64,000 bases of DNA from Chitinimonas arctica (GTDB taxonomy: Bacteria; Pseudomonadota; Gammaproteobacteria; Burkholderiales; Chitinimonadaceae): the NCBI RefSeq assembly GCF_007431345.1, contig NZ_CP041730.1, forward strand, positions 930,001 through 994,000. The letters are read 5' to 3'. The position numbers and the translations under genes were made by a program. The notes below the pieces were generated by a model. It did not search any database. It was not told the origin of the DNA and saw nothing but the letters and a program-made list of their open reading frames with translations. Positions 1 through 7,721 of this stretch are shown in pieces (the stretch's first letter is position 1; every line of letters starts with the position of its first letter).

Positions 1-2
1 AG

Positions 3-302
3 GCCAACCTGCGCCAGGTATTCGACATCGCCGAGGCGGAAGGTTGGGATATCGCCGAAGCGGATTACACGGTCAGCGCCAAGGACGGCCTGGTGCGCCT
101 GCGCATCCTGCTGCCCTTGCAAGGCAGCTATCCCGAGATCCGCGCCTTGGCCGAAGCGCTGCTGCGCGGCAGACCCAATCTGTCGTTGGACGATATCGGC
201 TTCAAGCGCGACAGCAGCCAGGCCGACTCGCTGCATGCCACGCTCAAACTCAGCCTGTGGTCGCGAGCCGGCCAGGGGCTAGGCCGGGGGCAAAAGCCAT
301 GA
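3..302 (+). CDS. PilO/GspM-like inner-membrane assembly protein (C-terminal part)
   Basis: The frame is open from the window edge, so the start lies outside; 99 residues are visible. The last ~80 residues have the alternating pattern of the PilO/GspM ferredoxin-like domain, with a Leu/Ala-rich helix (EIRALAEALLRG) and a closing strand (ATLKLSLW). In type IV pilus and type II secretion machines this protein sits in the inner membrane with PilN and PilP/GspC and links the cytoplasmic ATPase to the secretin. Its stop overlaps the start of the next gene (ATGA), so the two are translationally coupled. The assignment rests on gene order and fold pattern more than strong identity. Confidence 0.6.
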   Translation, partial: ANLRQVFDIAEAEGWDIAEADYTVSAKDGLVRLRILLPLQGSYPEIRALAEALLRGRPNLSLDDIGFKRDSSQADSLHATLKLSLWSRAGQGLGRGQKP

Positions 303-811
303 CCAAGCGCCAGCTGATCTTGCTTGGACTGTTCTGCGGGGCGGCCTATCTGGCCATCTGGGGCAATGGCAACCCCGCCGCCGACGCACCGGCCGGACGC
401 CGGGCACCCGATTTCTCGCGTCCGCCGGCCGCCAAACGCACGATGGCCGAACCCGGCCGTATCGCCGCGCTGATCCCGCGCGCGCAGTTGATGCAACCGC
501 CCCAGCCCGGTACGAACCTTTTCCCGGTCCGCCCGGGCGCCACACCGCCGCCGCCGGCCCAGCCCGTGGTTCTTGCGCTGGTGCAGGCCCCGGTGGCACC
601 GCCCTTGCCTTTCCAGTTCATCGGCAAAAAATTCGAGGACGGTGTCTGGGAGCTGTACCTGGACCATGCCGGCCAGACGCTGATCGTGCACCGTGGCGAC
701 ACCTTGGCCGGCATTTACCGGGTCGATGAGATCCAGCCGGCCAATCTCCTGCTGACCTATCTGCCGCTGAATACCAAGCAAACCCTAGCAATCGGACAAG
801 GCGAAGAATGA
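299..811 (+). CDS. PilP/GspC-like periplasmic linker protein
   Basis: 170 residues. A short cytoplasmic start (MTKRQ) is followed by one membrane segment (residues ~5-20), a long Pro/Ala-rich linker (to ~110) and a compact C-terminal beta domain (~115-165) beginning PFQFIGKKFEDG. That beta domain with FIGK and a later RVDEIQ stretch is typical of the HR/PilP domain, which contacts the secretin N0 domain. The start codon overlaps the previous stop and its own stop overlaps the secretin start, so it belongs to one operon. A longer in-frame reading from position 44 is possible, but that part lies over the upstream gene in another frame. Some pipelines call such proteins secretion system X translation initiation factor; the PilP/GspC role fits better. 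Confidence 0.65.
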   Translation: MTKRQLILLGLFCGAAYLAIWGNGNPAADAPAGRRAPDFSRPPAAKRTMAEPGRIAALIPRAQLMQPPQPGTNLFPVRPGATPPPPAQPVVLALVQAPVAPPLPFQFIGKKFEDGVWELYLDHAGQTLIVHRGDTLAGIYRVDEIQPANLLLTYLPLNTKQTLAIGQGEE

Positions 812-3141
812 TGTTCCCCCCGTTTCCCCTCTCCTCGCGCCATTGCGCCCGACTTGCGCTGTTGACCGCGCTGGGCCTGTTATCCGGTTGTGCCGCCCAG
901 CAGGCCCATCGCGACGGCCAAGCCTTGCTGGAACAAGGCCAGCTCAACGCCGGCCTGGATAAGCTCAAGCAAGCCAGTGCGCTGGCGCCAGACGATGTCA
1001 ATTACCGCATGAGCTATCTGACCAGCCGCGACCGGACCATAGCCAGGCTGCTGGCGCAAGCCGACGCCGCACTGGCGGCGCAGGATCTGCTTGGCGCCGA
1101 ACAAGGCTATATCCAGATCCTGACCCTGGATGCCTCGCACGCACGAGCCCGGATGGGCATGCAGCATCTCGCCGCCGAGCGGCGCCGGACAACCCTGCTG
1201 GAGGAAGCCAACAAGGCCTGGAGCCGGCAGGATGGCGACAGCGCGCAAGAGCGGCTGCGCAGCATCCTGGCCGAACAGCCGCAAAACGCGGCGGCCCAGG
1301 CATTGCAGCGGCAGATCGAAGAGAAAAAACGGCGCGGTAGCGACAGCGGCCTAGCCGACGCCTTCAAGAAACCCATCACCCTGCAGTTCAAGGATGCGTC
1401 GCTGCGGACGGTGTTCGATATCATCGCCCGCACCTCGGGCCTGAATTTTCTGTTCGACAAGGATGTGCGTACCGAACAGAAGACCTCGATCTTTCTGAAG
1501 AACAGTTCGATCGAAGCCGCCATCAATCTGACCCTGCTGACCAATCAGCTGGAGCAAAGGGTGCTGGACGGCAATACCATCCTGATCTACCCGGATACCC
1601 AGGCCAAGCGCAAGGACTATCAGCCCATGCTGGTACGCACCTTCTACCTGGCCAATGCCGAAGCCAAGACGGTGGCCAATACGCTCAAGACCATCGTCAA
1701 GAGCAAGGATGTGGTGGTCGATGACAAGCTCAATATGATCATCCTGCGCGATAGCCCGGAAGTGGTGCGCCAGGCCGAAAAGCTGGTCGCCCTGCACGAT
1801 CTGCCCGAACCGGAAGTGATGCTGGAGGTCGAGGTGCTGGAAGTGAAGCGCGGCCGTCTGCTGGAGCTGGGCGTGAACTGGCCCAACCAGCTGGGCCTGG
1901 CCCCCTTGCAGGCCGCCGGCAGCAGCCTGACCCTGAGCGATCTGCGCGGCCTCAACAGCCGCCGCATCAGCGCCACCGTCGGCTCGGTCGGCGTCAATGC
2001 CAAGAACGAAGACAGCGACGCCAACCTGCTGGCCAACCCGCGCATCCGTACCCACAACCGCGAAAAAGCCAAGATCCTGATCGGCAGCCGCGTGCCGGTG
2101 ATCACCTCGACCTTGACCACCGGCTTCTCGTCCGAGTCGGTCGCCTATGTCGATGTCGGGCTCAAGCTGGATGTCGAACCGACCATCTACCCCGACGACG
2201 AGATCTCCATCAAGACTTCGCTGGAAGTCAGCAGCATTCTCAAGACCGTCGAGACCAAGACGACCCGCGCCTATGAGATCGGCACCCGTACCGCCTCCAC
2301 CGTGCTGCGCCTGCGCGACGGCGAAAACCAGGTGCTGGCCGGCCTGATCAGCAACGAAGACCGCCGCACCACCGACCAGGTACCGCTGCTGGGCGATATC
2401 CCCCTGCTGGGCAGACTGTTCGGCAGCCAGCTGAATGACCACACCAAGACCGAAATCGTCCTGTCCATCACCCCGCGGCTGATACGCAATATCCGCCGCC
2501 CCGATGCCGATATCCTGGAGTTCGATTCCGGCACCGACAGCAATTTCCGCCGTTCGCGCCTCGATACGGGCGCGAAAGCCGGCAGTGGTGGCGCCCTGTT
2601 GAAGCAAACCAGCGGCAGCCCGCCGGCCGTGGCGACGCCTACCCCGACGCCAGCCGCGGTAGCAGCACCGATACTCCCGGCCACCGTCCCGGCCGAAGCG
2701 GCCAAGGCCACCACGCCCGCACCCGCCACGCCGAACGGCAAGATGCAGTGGGACGGACCGGATCGCGCCAGCGTGGGCCAAACGATCGAGCTGCAGGTGG
2801 TCTACCAGGGTGAAACCGCCCTCAACGGCATGCCGGTAAGCTTGAGCTACGACCCGCGCGTACTGGAGATCATCAAGGTCAGTGAAGGCGACTTCTTCAA
2901 GCACAGCGGCAGCACTGCCTTCAGCAGCGATATCGAGGCAGGCCGGATTAGCATCAACAACCTGCTGTCCAGCGCCACCGGCGCCAAGGGAGGCGGGGTG
3001 GTCGCCACCTTGACCGCCAGGATACTCAGCGCCGAGGGAGGGCAGACCCTTTTAAAGGTGAACAGCGCGGCCCCGCAGGCGATCGACGGTCGCAGCCTGG
3101 ACCCCGCCCTGTCCGACCACACGCTCAAGCTGGAGCCCTGA
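808..3141 (+). CDS. Outer-membrane secretin (GspD/PilQ/MshL class) with C-terminal cohesin-like domain
   Basis: 777 residues. A lipoprotein signal ends LLSGC (Cys28). Residues ~30-180 are helical and TPR-like. N-domains follow (from LQFKDASLRTVFDIIA near 190), then the secretin core (~340-560) with the VPLLGDIPLLGRLF signature and a closing IVLSITPRLIR strand. A Pro/Ala-rich linker (~600-650) leads to a ~125-residue beta domain with SLSYDPRVLEI and GGVVATLTARI, the pattern of cohesin domains. The secretin forms the outer-membrane channel of a T2SS/T4P-type machine. The cohesin-like tail is absent from classic GspD and may bind a partner or substrate. The ATG overlaps the previous stop. Confidence 0.85.
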   Translation: MMFPPFPLSSRHCARLALLTALGLLSGCAAQQAHRDGQALLEQGQLNAGLDKLKQASALAPDDVNYRMSYLTSRDRTIARLLAQADAALAAQDLLGAEQGYIQILTLDASHARARMGMQHLAAERRRTTLLEEANKAWSRQDGDSAQERLRSILAEQPQNAAAQALQRQIEEKKRRGSDSGLADAFKKPITLQFKDASLRTVFDIIARTSGLNFLFDKDVRTEQKTSIFLKNSSIEAAINLTLLTNQLEQRVLDGNTILIYPDTQAKRKDYQPMLVRTFYLANAEAKTVANTLKTIVKSKDVVVDDKLNMIILRDSPEVVRQAEKLVALHDLPEPEVMLEVEVLEVKRGRLLELGVNWPNQLGLAPLQAAGSSLTLSDLRGLNSRRISATVGSVGVNAKNEDSDANLLANPRIRTHNREKAKILIGSRVPVITSTLTTGFSSESVAYVDVGLKLDVEPTIYPDDEISIKTSLEVSSILKTVETKTTRAYEIGTRTASTVLRLRDGENQVLAGLISNEDRRTTDQVPLLGDIPLLGRLFGSQLNDHTKTEIVLSITPRLIRNIRRPDADILEFDSGTDSNFRRSRLDTGAKAGSGGALLKQTSGSPPAVATPTPTPAAVAAPILPATVPAEAAKATTPAPATPNGKMQWDGPDRASVGQTIELQVVYQGETALNGMPVSLSYDPRVLEIIKVSEGDFFKHSGSTAFSSDIEAGRISINNLLSSATGAKGGGVVATLTARILSAEGGQTLLKVNSAAPQAIDGRSLDPALSDHTLKLEP

Positions 3142-3142
3142 G

Positions 3143-3631
3143 ATGCGCGCGCCGTGGACCAAGGGGCGCGGCTTCACCCTGATCGAGCTGCTGGTTACCC
3201 TGGCCATCCTGGCGGTGCTGGCCGTACTGGTGCTGCCCACCGCGCAAATGGGCGTGCAGCGGGTCAAGGAACAGGAACTGAAGCTGGCACTGCGCGAGAT
3301 CCGCGCCGGCATCGATGCCTATCGCAAGGCTTTCGACAGCGGCCACGTCCAGCACGACCTGGGCGCCAGCCCCTATCCTCCCTCGCTGGCAATCCTGGTG
3401 CAGGGCGTGCCGGACCAGCTGGACCCGGAAGGACGCAAGCTGTTCTTCCTGCGCCGCATTCCGCCCGATCCGTGGTGCCAAGGCGGCGACCCGGCCCGGG
3501 CGGAAAGCTGCTGGGGCAAGCGGTCCTATGCCAGCGAAGCGGACGACCCGCAGGAAGGCAATGATGTCTACGATGTGTATTCGCGCAGCGAAGGGACAGG
3601 ATTGAATGGCGTACCCTACAAGCAGTGGTAA
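3143..3631 (+). CDS. Type II secretion GspG-like pseudopilin
   Basis: 162 residues with a canonical prepilin leader: GRGFTLIELLVTLAILA, cleavage after Gly and Glu at +5, then a hydrophobic helix. The C-terminal part is GspG-like, with PYPPSLAILVQGVP and a tail ending in a VYDVYSRSEG stretch, which resembles the calcium-binding loop region of major pseudopilins. It begins one base after the secretin stop and overlaps the next gene by 26 bases. It should be processed by a prepilin peptidase (not in the window) and assembled into the pseudopilus under this secretin. Confidence 0.8.
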   Translation: MRAPWTKGRGFTLIELLVTLAILAVLAVLVLPTAQMGVQRVKEQELKLALREIRAGIDAYRKAFDSGHVQHDLGASPYPPSLAILVQGVPDQLDPEGRKLFFLRRIPPDPWCQGGDPARAESCWGKRSYASEADDPQEGNDVYDVYSRSEGTGLNGVPYKQW

Positions 3632-4001
3632 ACGCGCGGCGGGCTTTACCCTGATCGAACTATTGGTGGTGCTCGCCATCGTGTCGGTCTTGCTGACCCT
3701 GGCGGTACCGCGCTATTTCAGCAGCATCGAAGGCTCCAAGACGGCGGTCTTGAGCGAGAATCTGCAACGGGTGCGCGACGCCATCGACAAGTTCTACGGC
3801 GACACCGGCCGCTATCCCGCCAATTTGGACGAAATGGTGGAAAAGCACTATCTGCGCAGCCTGCCGGTCGATCCCGTCACCGATCGCAACGACAGCTGGA
3901 CCCTGCTGCCGCCCGACCCCGAGCGGGGTAGCGGCATCTACGATATCAAGAGCGGTGCCGAAGGCGCCACGGCCGACGGCCGGGCTTATTCCAGCCTATG
4001 A
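3606..4001 (+). CDS. Type II secretion GspG-like pseudopilin (second copy)
   Basis: 131 residues. Leader MAYPTSSGKRAAG precedes FTLIELLVVLAIVSVLL, a textbook class III signal with Glu at +5. The body carries GRYPANLDEMVEKHYLRSLPVDP, a block shared by GspG-type proteins, and ends DIKSGAEGATADGRAYSSL. Its start lies inside the previous gene (26-base overlap) and its stop overlaps the next start (ATGA). The two G-like pseudopilins in a row probably form the shaft of one short pseudopilus with different stoichiometry; that division of labour is inferred. Confidence 0.8.
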   Translation: MAYPTSSGKRAAGFTLIELLVVLAIVSVLLTLAVPRYFSSIEGSKTAVLSENLQRVRDAIDKFYGDTGRYPANLDEMVEKHYLRSLPVDPVTDRNDSWTLLPPDPERGSGIYDIKSGAEGATADGRAYSSL

Positions 4002-4486
4002 AGTGCAGGCCTGCCCAGCAGGGTTTCAGCTACCTCGCCCTGCTTATCCTGATCGCCGTGCTGGGCGTCACCGGCACGGCCACCGTGCTGCTGGGCGAAA
4101 TCAGCGAACGACGCCAGGCCGAACAAGCCCTGCTGCTGACCGGCAGCGCCTACCGCAACGCCATCGCCAGCTATTACAACGCCGTCCCGGCGGAAAAGCG
4201 CCACTATCCGCGCGCCCTGGCAGACCTGCTGCGCGATCCACGCTTTCCGCTGCGCCGCCACCTTCGCCGCCTCTATCCCGACCCCATCTCCGGCCAGGCG
4301 GACTGGCTACTGCTGCGCGGTCCCGATGGCGGCATCATGGGCATTGCCAGCCGCTCCACTGCCCAGCCGATCAAGCTGGACCTGTTCGATGAGGAAGATA
4401 GCGCGTTCAAGCAGAAGCGGCATTATTCGGAATGGTTGTTCGTGGCCGATATCGCGCCCAAGACACCGCGCATATTGACCTATTAA
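3998..4486 (+). CDS. Pseudopilin-like protein with degenerate prepilin signal
   Basis: 162 residues. The N-terminus has the position and shape of a prepilin signal (short basic start, then GFSYLALLILIAVLGVTG), but Tyr-Leu replaces the usual Leu-Ile and there is no Glu at +5. The rest contains Arg-rich helices (RDPRFPLRRHLRRLYPDPI) and ends in PKTPRILTY. It is the last gene of the operon and may be a minor or tip pseudopilin; minor pseudopilins such as GspK also lack Glu5. It converges with the Rpn gene, with four bases between the stops. Confidence 0.65.
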   Translation: MKCRPAQQGFSYLALLILIAVLGVTGTATVLLGEISERRQAEQALLLTGSAYRNAIASYYNAVPAEKRHYPRALADLLRDPRFPLRRHLRRLYPDPISGQADWLLLRGPDGGIMGIASRSTAQPIKLDLFDEEDSAFKQKRHYSEWLFVADIAPKTPRILTY

Positions 4487-4490
4487 CCGA

Positions 4491-5507
4491 TCATTGCGGA
4501 AAGGTGGGAAACGCTGATTGGTCTTCAGGCTGCTTGAACATCTCACCGATAGAACTGGCCGACAACACTTGGTCGCCCCATTCTTCCCATTGTTCGGATG
4601 TTGCATCGCTCAATTGCTTCTCCACCCAGTCTGGCAAAGGACCGAATTTGCGTAGGAGCTGACGGTGTACCGTGTTGGCCTGACCCTGCTCTAGTCCTTT
4701 TTCCAGGCCCTCCTGTACATATTGTTGGCCCCAGAGATCCAAGTTCATCTTCAACATCGCTTCCACTCCTTGCAAGTCGCCAGCCTCTTCCAGCTGCGCT
4801 GACGGCCACTTGAACTGCGGGAACTTGGCAGGGATCAGTATATTGATGATCCACGCCTTTATCGCGTTCCGCAGCCCGTCATGCTCAGGCCCTGCCAAAT
4901 AGCGCAGCAGCTTGCGTAAAACACTACGCCAGACTTCCGGGTTCTCGGCATTCTCCAGCCGAAAGATGTCCGCCACCACGTTCTCCAGCCCCATCAAATC
5001 TTGCTCCTGATAGGTGCCTTGGTCCAATAGCATATAACGCATGTGTGGCCGGAAATCCGGCAGCCTACCGGGACCCACGTCAATCATCTCATCCACTTCC
5101 AGCGGCGCGCTCCAACGCGGCGCGCCGTTGTACATCACGATAGGCAGGACGGGCGGCAGTTTGCTGCTGTCGGTCAATTTATATTGCTTCGGGTTCTTGT
5201 AGAGATCCAGGTATAGGTTCAGTACATAGCAGCCCACCCGTAGCGCCATGGTGGGATCGGTCTTGGATTGGAACTCCAGTATCAGGCAGATGTAAAGATC
5301 CTGGTCGGCCAGCCGCACCTTCCATATCACATCGGTTATTCTGCGGCGCCTTTTGTCGTCGATAAAACTGCCGTTGATGCGCTCCAGGGAGGAGAAATCC
5401 ACTTTTTCCACCCATTCATCGCCGACGAAGTCGCGCAACAGATCCTCGACGGCACGGGGATAGGAAAACATGCACTTGTAGGCGGCGTCGTGATCGTCCT
5501 TGTCCAT
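4491..5507 (-). CDS. Rpn-family recombination-promoting nuclease / PD-(D/E)XK transposase-like protein
   Basis: 338 residues from the ATG at 5507 (MDKDDHDAAYKCMF); an upstream TTG at 5564 would add 19 residues, but the family usually starts at this DxAYK block. The nuclease core has ITDVIWKV then ICLILEFQSKTDP, the D-(E/Q)xK pattern of the PD-(D/E)XK fold (residues ~55-90). The C-terminal ~55 residues (LLRKFGPLPDWVEKQL...EQWEEWGDQVL) match the DUF4351 domain often fused to these proteins. Family members (E. coli RpnA) cleave DNA and stimulate RecA-independent recombination; many are scattered accessory genes of unclear benefit. Confidence 0.8.
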   Translation of the reverse strand: MDKDDHDAAYKCMFSYPRAVEDLLRDFVGDEWVEKVDFSSLERINGSFIDDKRRRRITDVIWKVRLADQDLYICLILEFQSKTDPTMALRVGCYVLNLYLDLYKNPKQYKLTDSSKLPPVLPIVMYNGAPRWSAPLEVDEMIDVGPGRLPDFRPHMRYMLLDQGTYQEQDLMGLENVVADIFRLENAENPEVWRSVLRKLLRYLAGPEHDGLRNAIKAWIINILIPAKFPQFKWPSAQLEEAGDLQGVEAMLKMNLDLWGQQYVQEGLEKGLEQGQANTVHRQLLRKFGPLPDWVEKQLSDATSEQWEEWGDQVLSASSIGEMFKQPEDQSAFPTFPQ

Positions 5508-5605
5508 AGCGCGAGACTGCCAGGGTATTACCGCGCCGGGTATACGGCCTTCGCCTGAATTCAATAGGAGAGACTAACGCGCGTGCGCAAGTCCACTCCA
5601 GACAA

Positions 5606-7624
5606 CTACCCCGCCCCAAACACCCGCTGCCGCAACTTGTGCAACTGGTCGCGCAATTCGGCCGCCTTTTCGAATTCCAGGTTCTTGGCGGCTTCCATCA
5701 TGGCCTTCTCGATGGTCTTCAGCTGCTTGGACAAGGCTTTCTCGTCCATATCTTCCAGCAATAGCTGCTGCTTGCGCTCGTCCCGCTCGGCGCGGGCGCT
5801 GTCCATATCGTAGACACCGTCGATGATGTCCTTGATCCGTTTCACCACCCCGCGCGGGGTAATGCCGTTGGCTTCGTTGAAAGCCAGTTGCTTGGCGCGG
5901 CGGCGTTCGGTTTCGTCGATCGCCTTGCGCATCGAATCGGTGATGCGGTCGCCGTAGAGGATGGCGGTGCCGTTCAGATTGCGCGCGGCCCGGCCTATGG
6001 TCTGGATCAGCGAACGCTCGCTGCGCAGGAAACCCTCCTTGTCGGCGTCCAGGATGGCGACCAGGGATACCTCCGGAATATCCAGCCCCTCGCGTAGCAG
6101 GTTGATGCCGATCAGCACGTCGAACACGCCCAGGCGTAGATCGCGCAGGATCTCCACCCGCTCGACGGTATCGATTTCCGAGTGCAGATAACGCACCTTC
6201 ACGCCATGTTCGGTCAGGTAATCGGTCAACTGCTCCGACATCCGCTTGGTCAAGGTAGTGACCAGGACCCGTTCGCCGATAAGCGTACGCTTGTGGATCT
6301 CGCTCATCAGGTCATCGACCTGGGTGCCTACCGGCCTCACGCTGATGAGGGGATCGACCAGCCCGGTAGGTCGCACCAACTGCTCCACCACCTTGCCCTG
6401 ATGCTCGGCTTCGTAGGTGGACGGGGTGGCCGAGACAAATACCGTCTGCGGCATCATCTGCTCGAACTCGGCGAACTTGAGTGGGCGGTTATCCATGGCG
6501 CTGGGCATGCGAAAACCGTAGTCGACCAGGTTCTCCTTGCGCGCCCGATCGCCCTTGTACATGGCGCCGATCTGGCCGATCAGCACATGGCTTTCGTCCA
6601 GGAACATCAAGGAGCCTTCCGGCAGGTAGTTGATCAGGGTAGGCGGCGGCGAACCGGCCGGCTTGCCGGAAAAATGCCGCGAGTAGTTCTCGATCCCCTT
6701 GCAAAAACCCATTTCCTGCAACATTTCGAGATCGAACTTGGTGCGCTGGTCCAGCCTTTGCGCCTCGACCAGCTTATGGTCCTGATGAAAGAAGGACAGC
6801 CGGCTACGCAACTCGTCCTTGATGGTATCCATGGCCCGCAGCACGGTGGCGCGGGGCGTCACGTAATGGCTGGCGGGGAACACGGTGAAACGGCCCACGC
6901 GCTGCTGAATGCGGCCGGTCAAGGGGTCGAACAGATTGATGCTCTCGACCTCGTCGTCGAACATGCCGATGCGCACCGCCAGATCGGCGTTTTCGGCCGG
7001 GAACACATCGATCACGTCGCCGCGCACCCGGAATTTACCGCGAGTAAAATCGATCTCGTTACGATCGTATTGCATCTGCACCAGCCGGGTCACCAACTCG
7101 GCTTGCGGTACCTTCTCGCCCTCGCGCACATGCAGAATCATCTTGTGGTAGTCGGAGGGGTCGCCGATACCGTAGATCGCCGATACCGTGGCGACGATGA
7201 TGCAATCGGGCCGTTCCAGCATGGCCTTGGTGGCACTCAAGCGCATCTGCTCGATATGCTCGTTGATCTGCGAATCCTTCTCGATAAACAGATCGCGGCT
7301 GGGTACGTAGGCTTCCGGCTGGTAGTAGTCGTAGTAGGAAACAAAGTACTCAACCGCATTTTCCGGAAAAAACTCACGGAACTCGGCGTATAGCTGCGCC
7401 GCCAGGGTTTTATTGGGCGCCATCACCAACGCCGGCCGGCCCGATTGGGCGATGACATTGGCCATGGTGTAAGTCTTGCCCGAGCCGGTCACCCCCAGCA
7501 GGGTCTGGAAACGCAGACCGTCGTCCAATCCCTCGAGCAATTCCGCGATGGCTTGCGGCTGGTCGCCGGCCGGTGGAAACGGTTGATGCAGGCGGTACGG
7601 ACTGTTCGGGTAGGTAACGATCAT
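5606..7624 (-). CDS. uvrB: Excinuclease ABC subunit B
   Basis: 672 residues, the normal UvrB length. Walker A is GVTGSGKTYTMANVI. The beta-hairpin that clamps damaged DNA is visible (YDYYQPEAYVPSRDLFIEKD), as are the helicase box LMFLDESHV, motif VI with QTIGRAARN, and a C-terminal UVR coiled coil (LEDMDEKALSKQLKTIEKAMMEAAKNLEFEKAAELRDQL, given in parts: LEDMDEKALS to EFEKAAELRDQL). With UvrA and UvrC it performs nucleotide-excision repair. The gene is divergent from the GGDEF/EAL gene with under 100 bases between them. I see no clear LexA box in that gap. Confidence 0.97.
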   Translation of the reverse strand: MIVTYPNSPYRLHQPFPPAGDQPQAIAELLEGLDDGLRFQTLLGVTGSGKTYTMANVIAQSGRPALVMAPNKTLAAQLYAEFREFFPENAVEYFVSYYDYYQPEAYVPSRDLFIEKDSQINEHIEQMRLSATKAMLERPDCIIVATVSAIYGIGDPSDYHKMILHVREGEKVPQAELVTRLVQMQYDRNEIDFTRGKFRVRGDVIDVFPAENADLAVRIGMFDDEVESINLFDPLTGRIQQRVGRFTVFPASHYVTPRATVLRAMDTIKDELRSRLSFFHQDHKLVEAQRLDQRTKFDLEMLQEMGFCKGIENYSRHFSGKPAGSPPPTLINYLPEGSLMFLDESHVLIGQIGAMYKGDRARKENLVDYGFRMPSAMDNRPLKFAEFEQMMPQTVFVSATPSTYEAEHQGKVVEQLVRPTGLVDPLISVRPVGTQVDDLMSEIHKRTLIGERVLVTTLTKRMSEQLTDYLTEHGVKVRYLHSEIDTVERVEILRDLRLGVFDVLIGINLLREGLDIPEVSLVAILDADKEGFLRSERSLIQTIGRAARNLNGTAILYGDRITDSMRKAIDETERRRAKQLAFNEANGITPRGVVKRIKDIIDGVYDMDSARAERDERKQQLLLEDMDEKALSKQLKTIEKAMMEAAKNLEFEKAAELRDQLHKLRQRVFGAG

Positions 7625-7721
7625 GACGGCCTCCGGATGGGGCGATGATTGTAGCTTGCCAAGGGCGACTCCGGCAGCAATGAACTACACTGGAAGTTGC
7701 ACTTTCCGGGATCTTGCCAGC

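Noticed and set aside
44..811. Long plus-strand frame starting at 44 as one 255-residue protein
   Set aside because: The part before 299 overlaps the PilO-like gene in another frame; the coupled ATG at 299 with its membrane helix is the proper start.
1351..2904. 517-codon minus-strand open frame inside the secretin gene
   Set aside because: Mirror of a strongly coding high-GC gene; composition (Gly/Arg/Asp/Gln-rich) is typical of antisense frames.
6182..7393. 403-codon plus-strand frame opposite uvrB
   Set aside because: Antisense shadow of the conserved uvrB gene, with no domain and no ribosome site.
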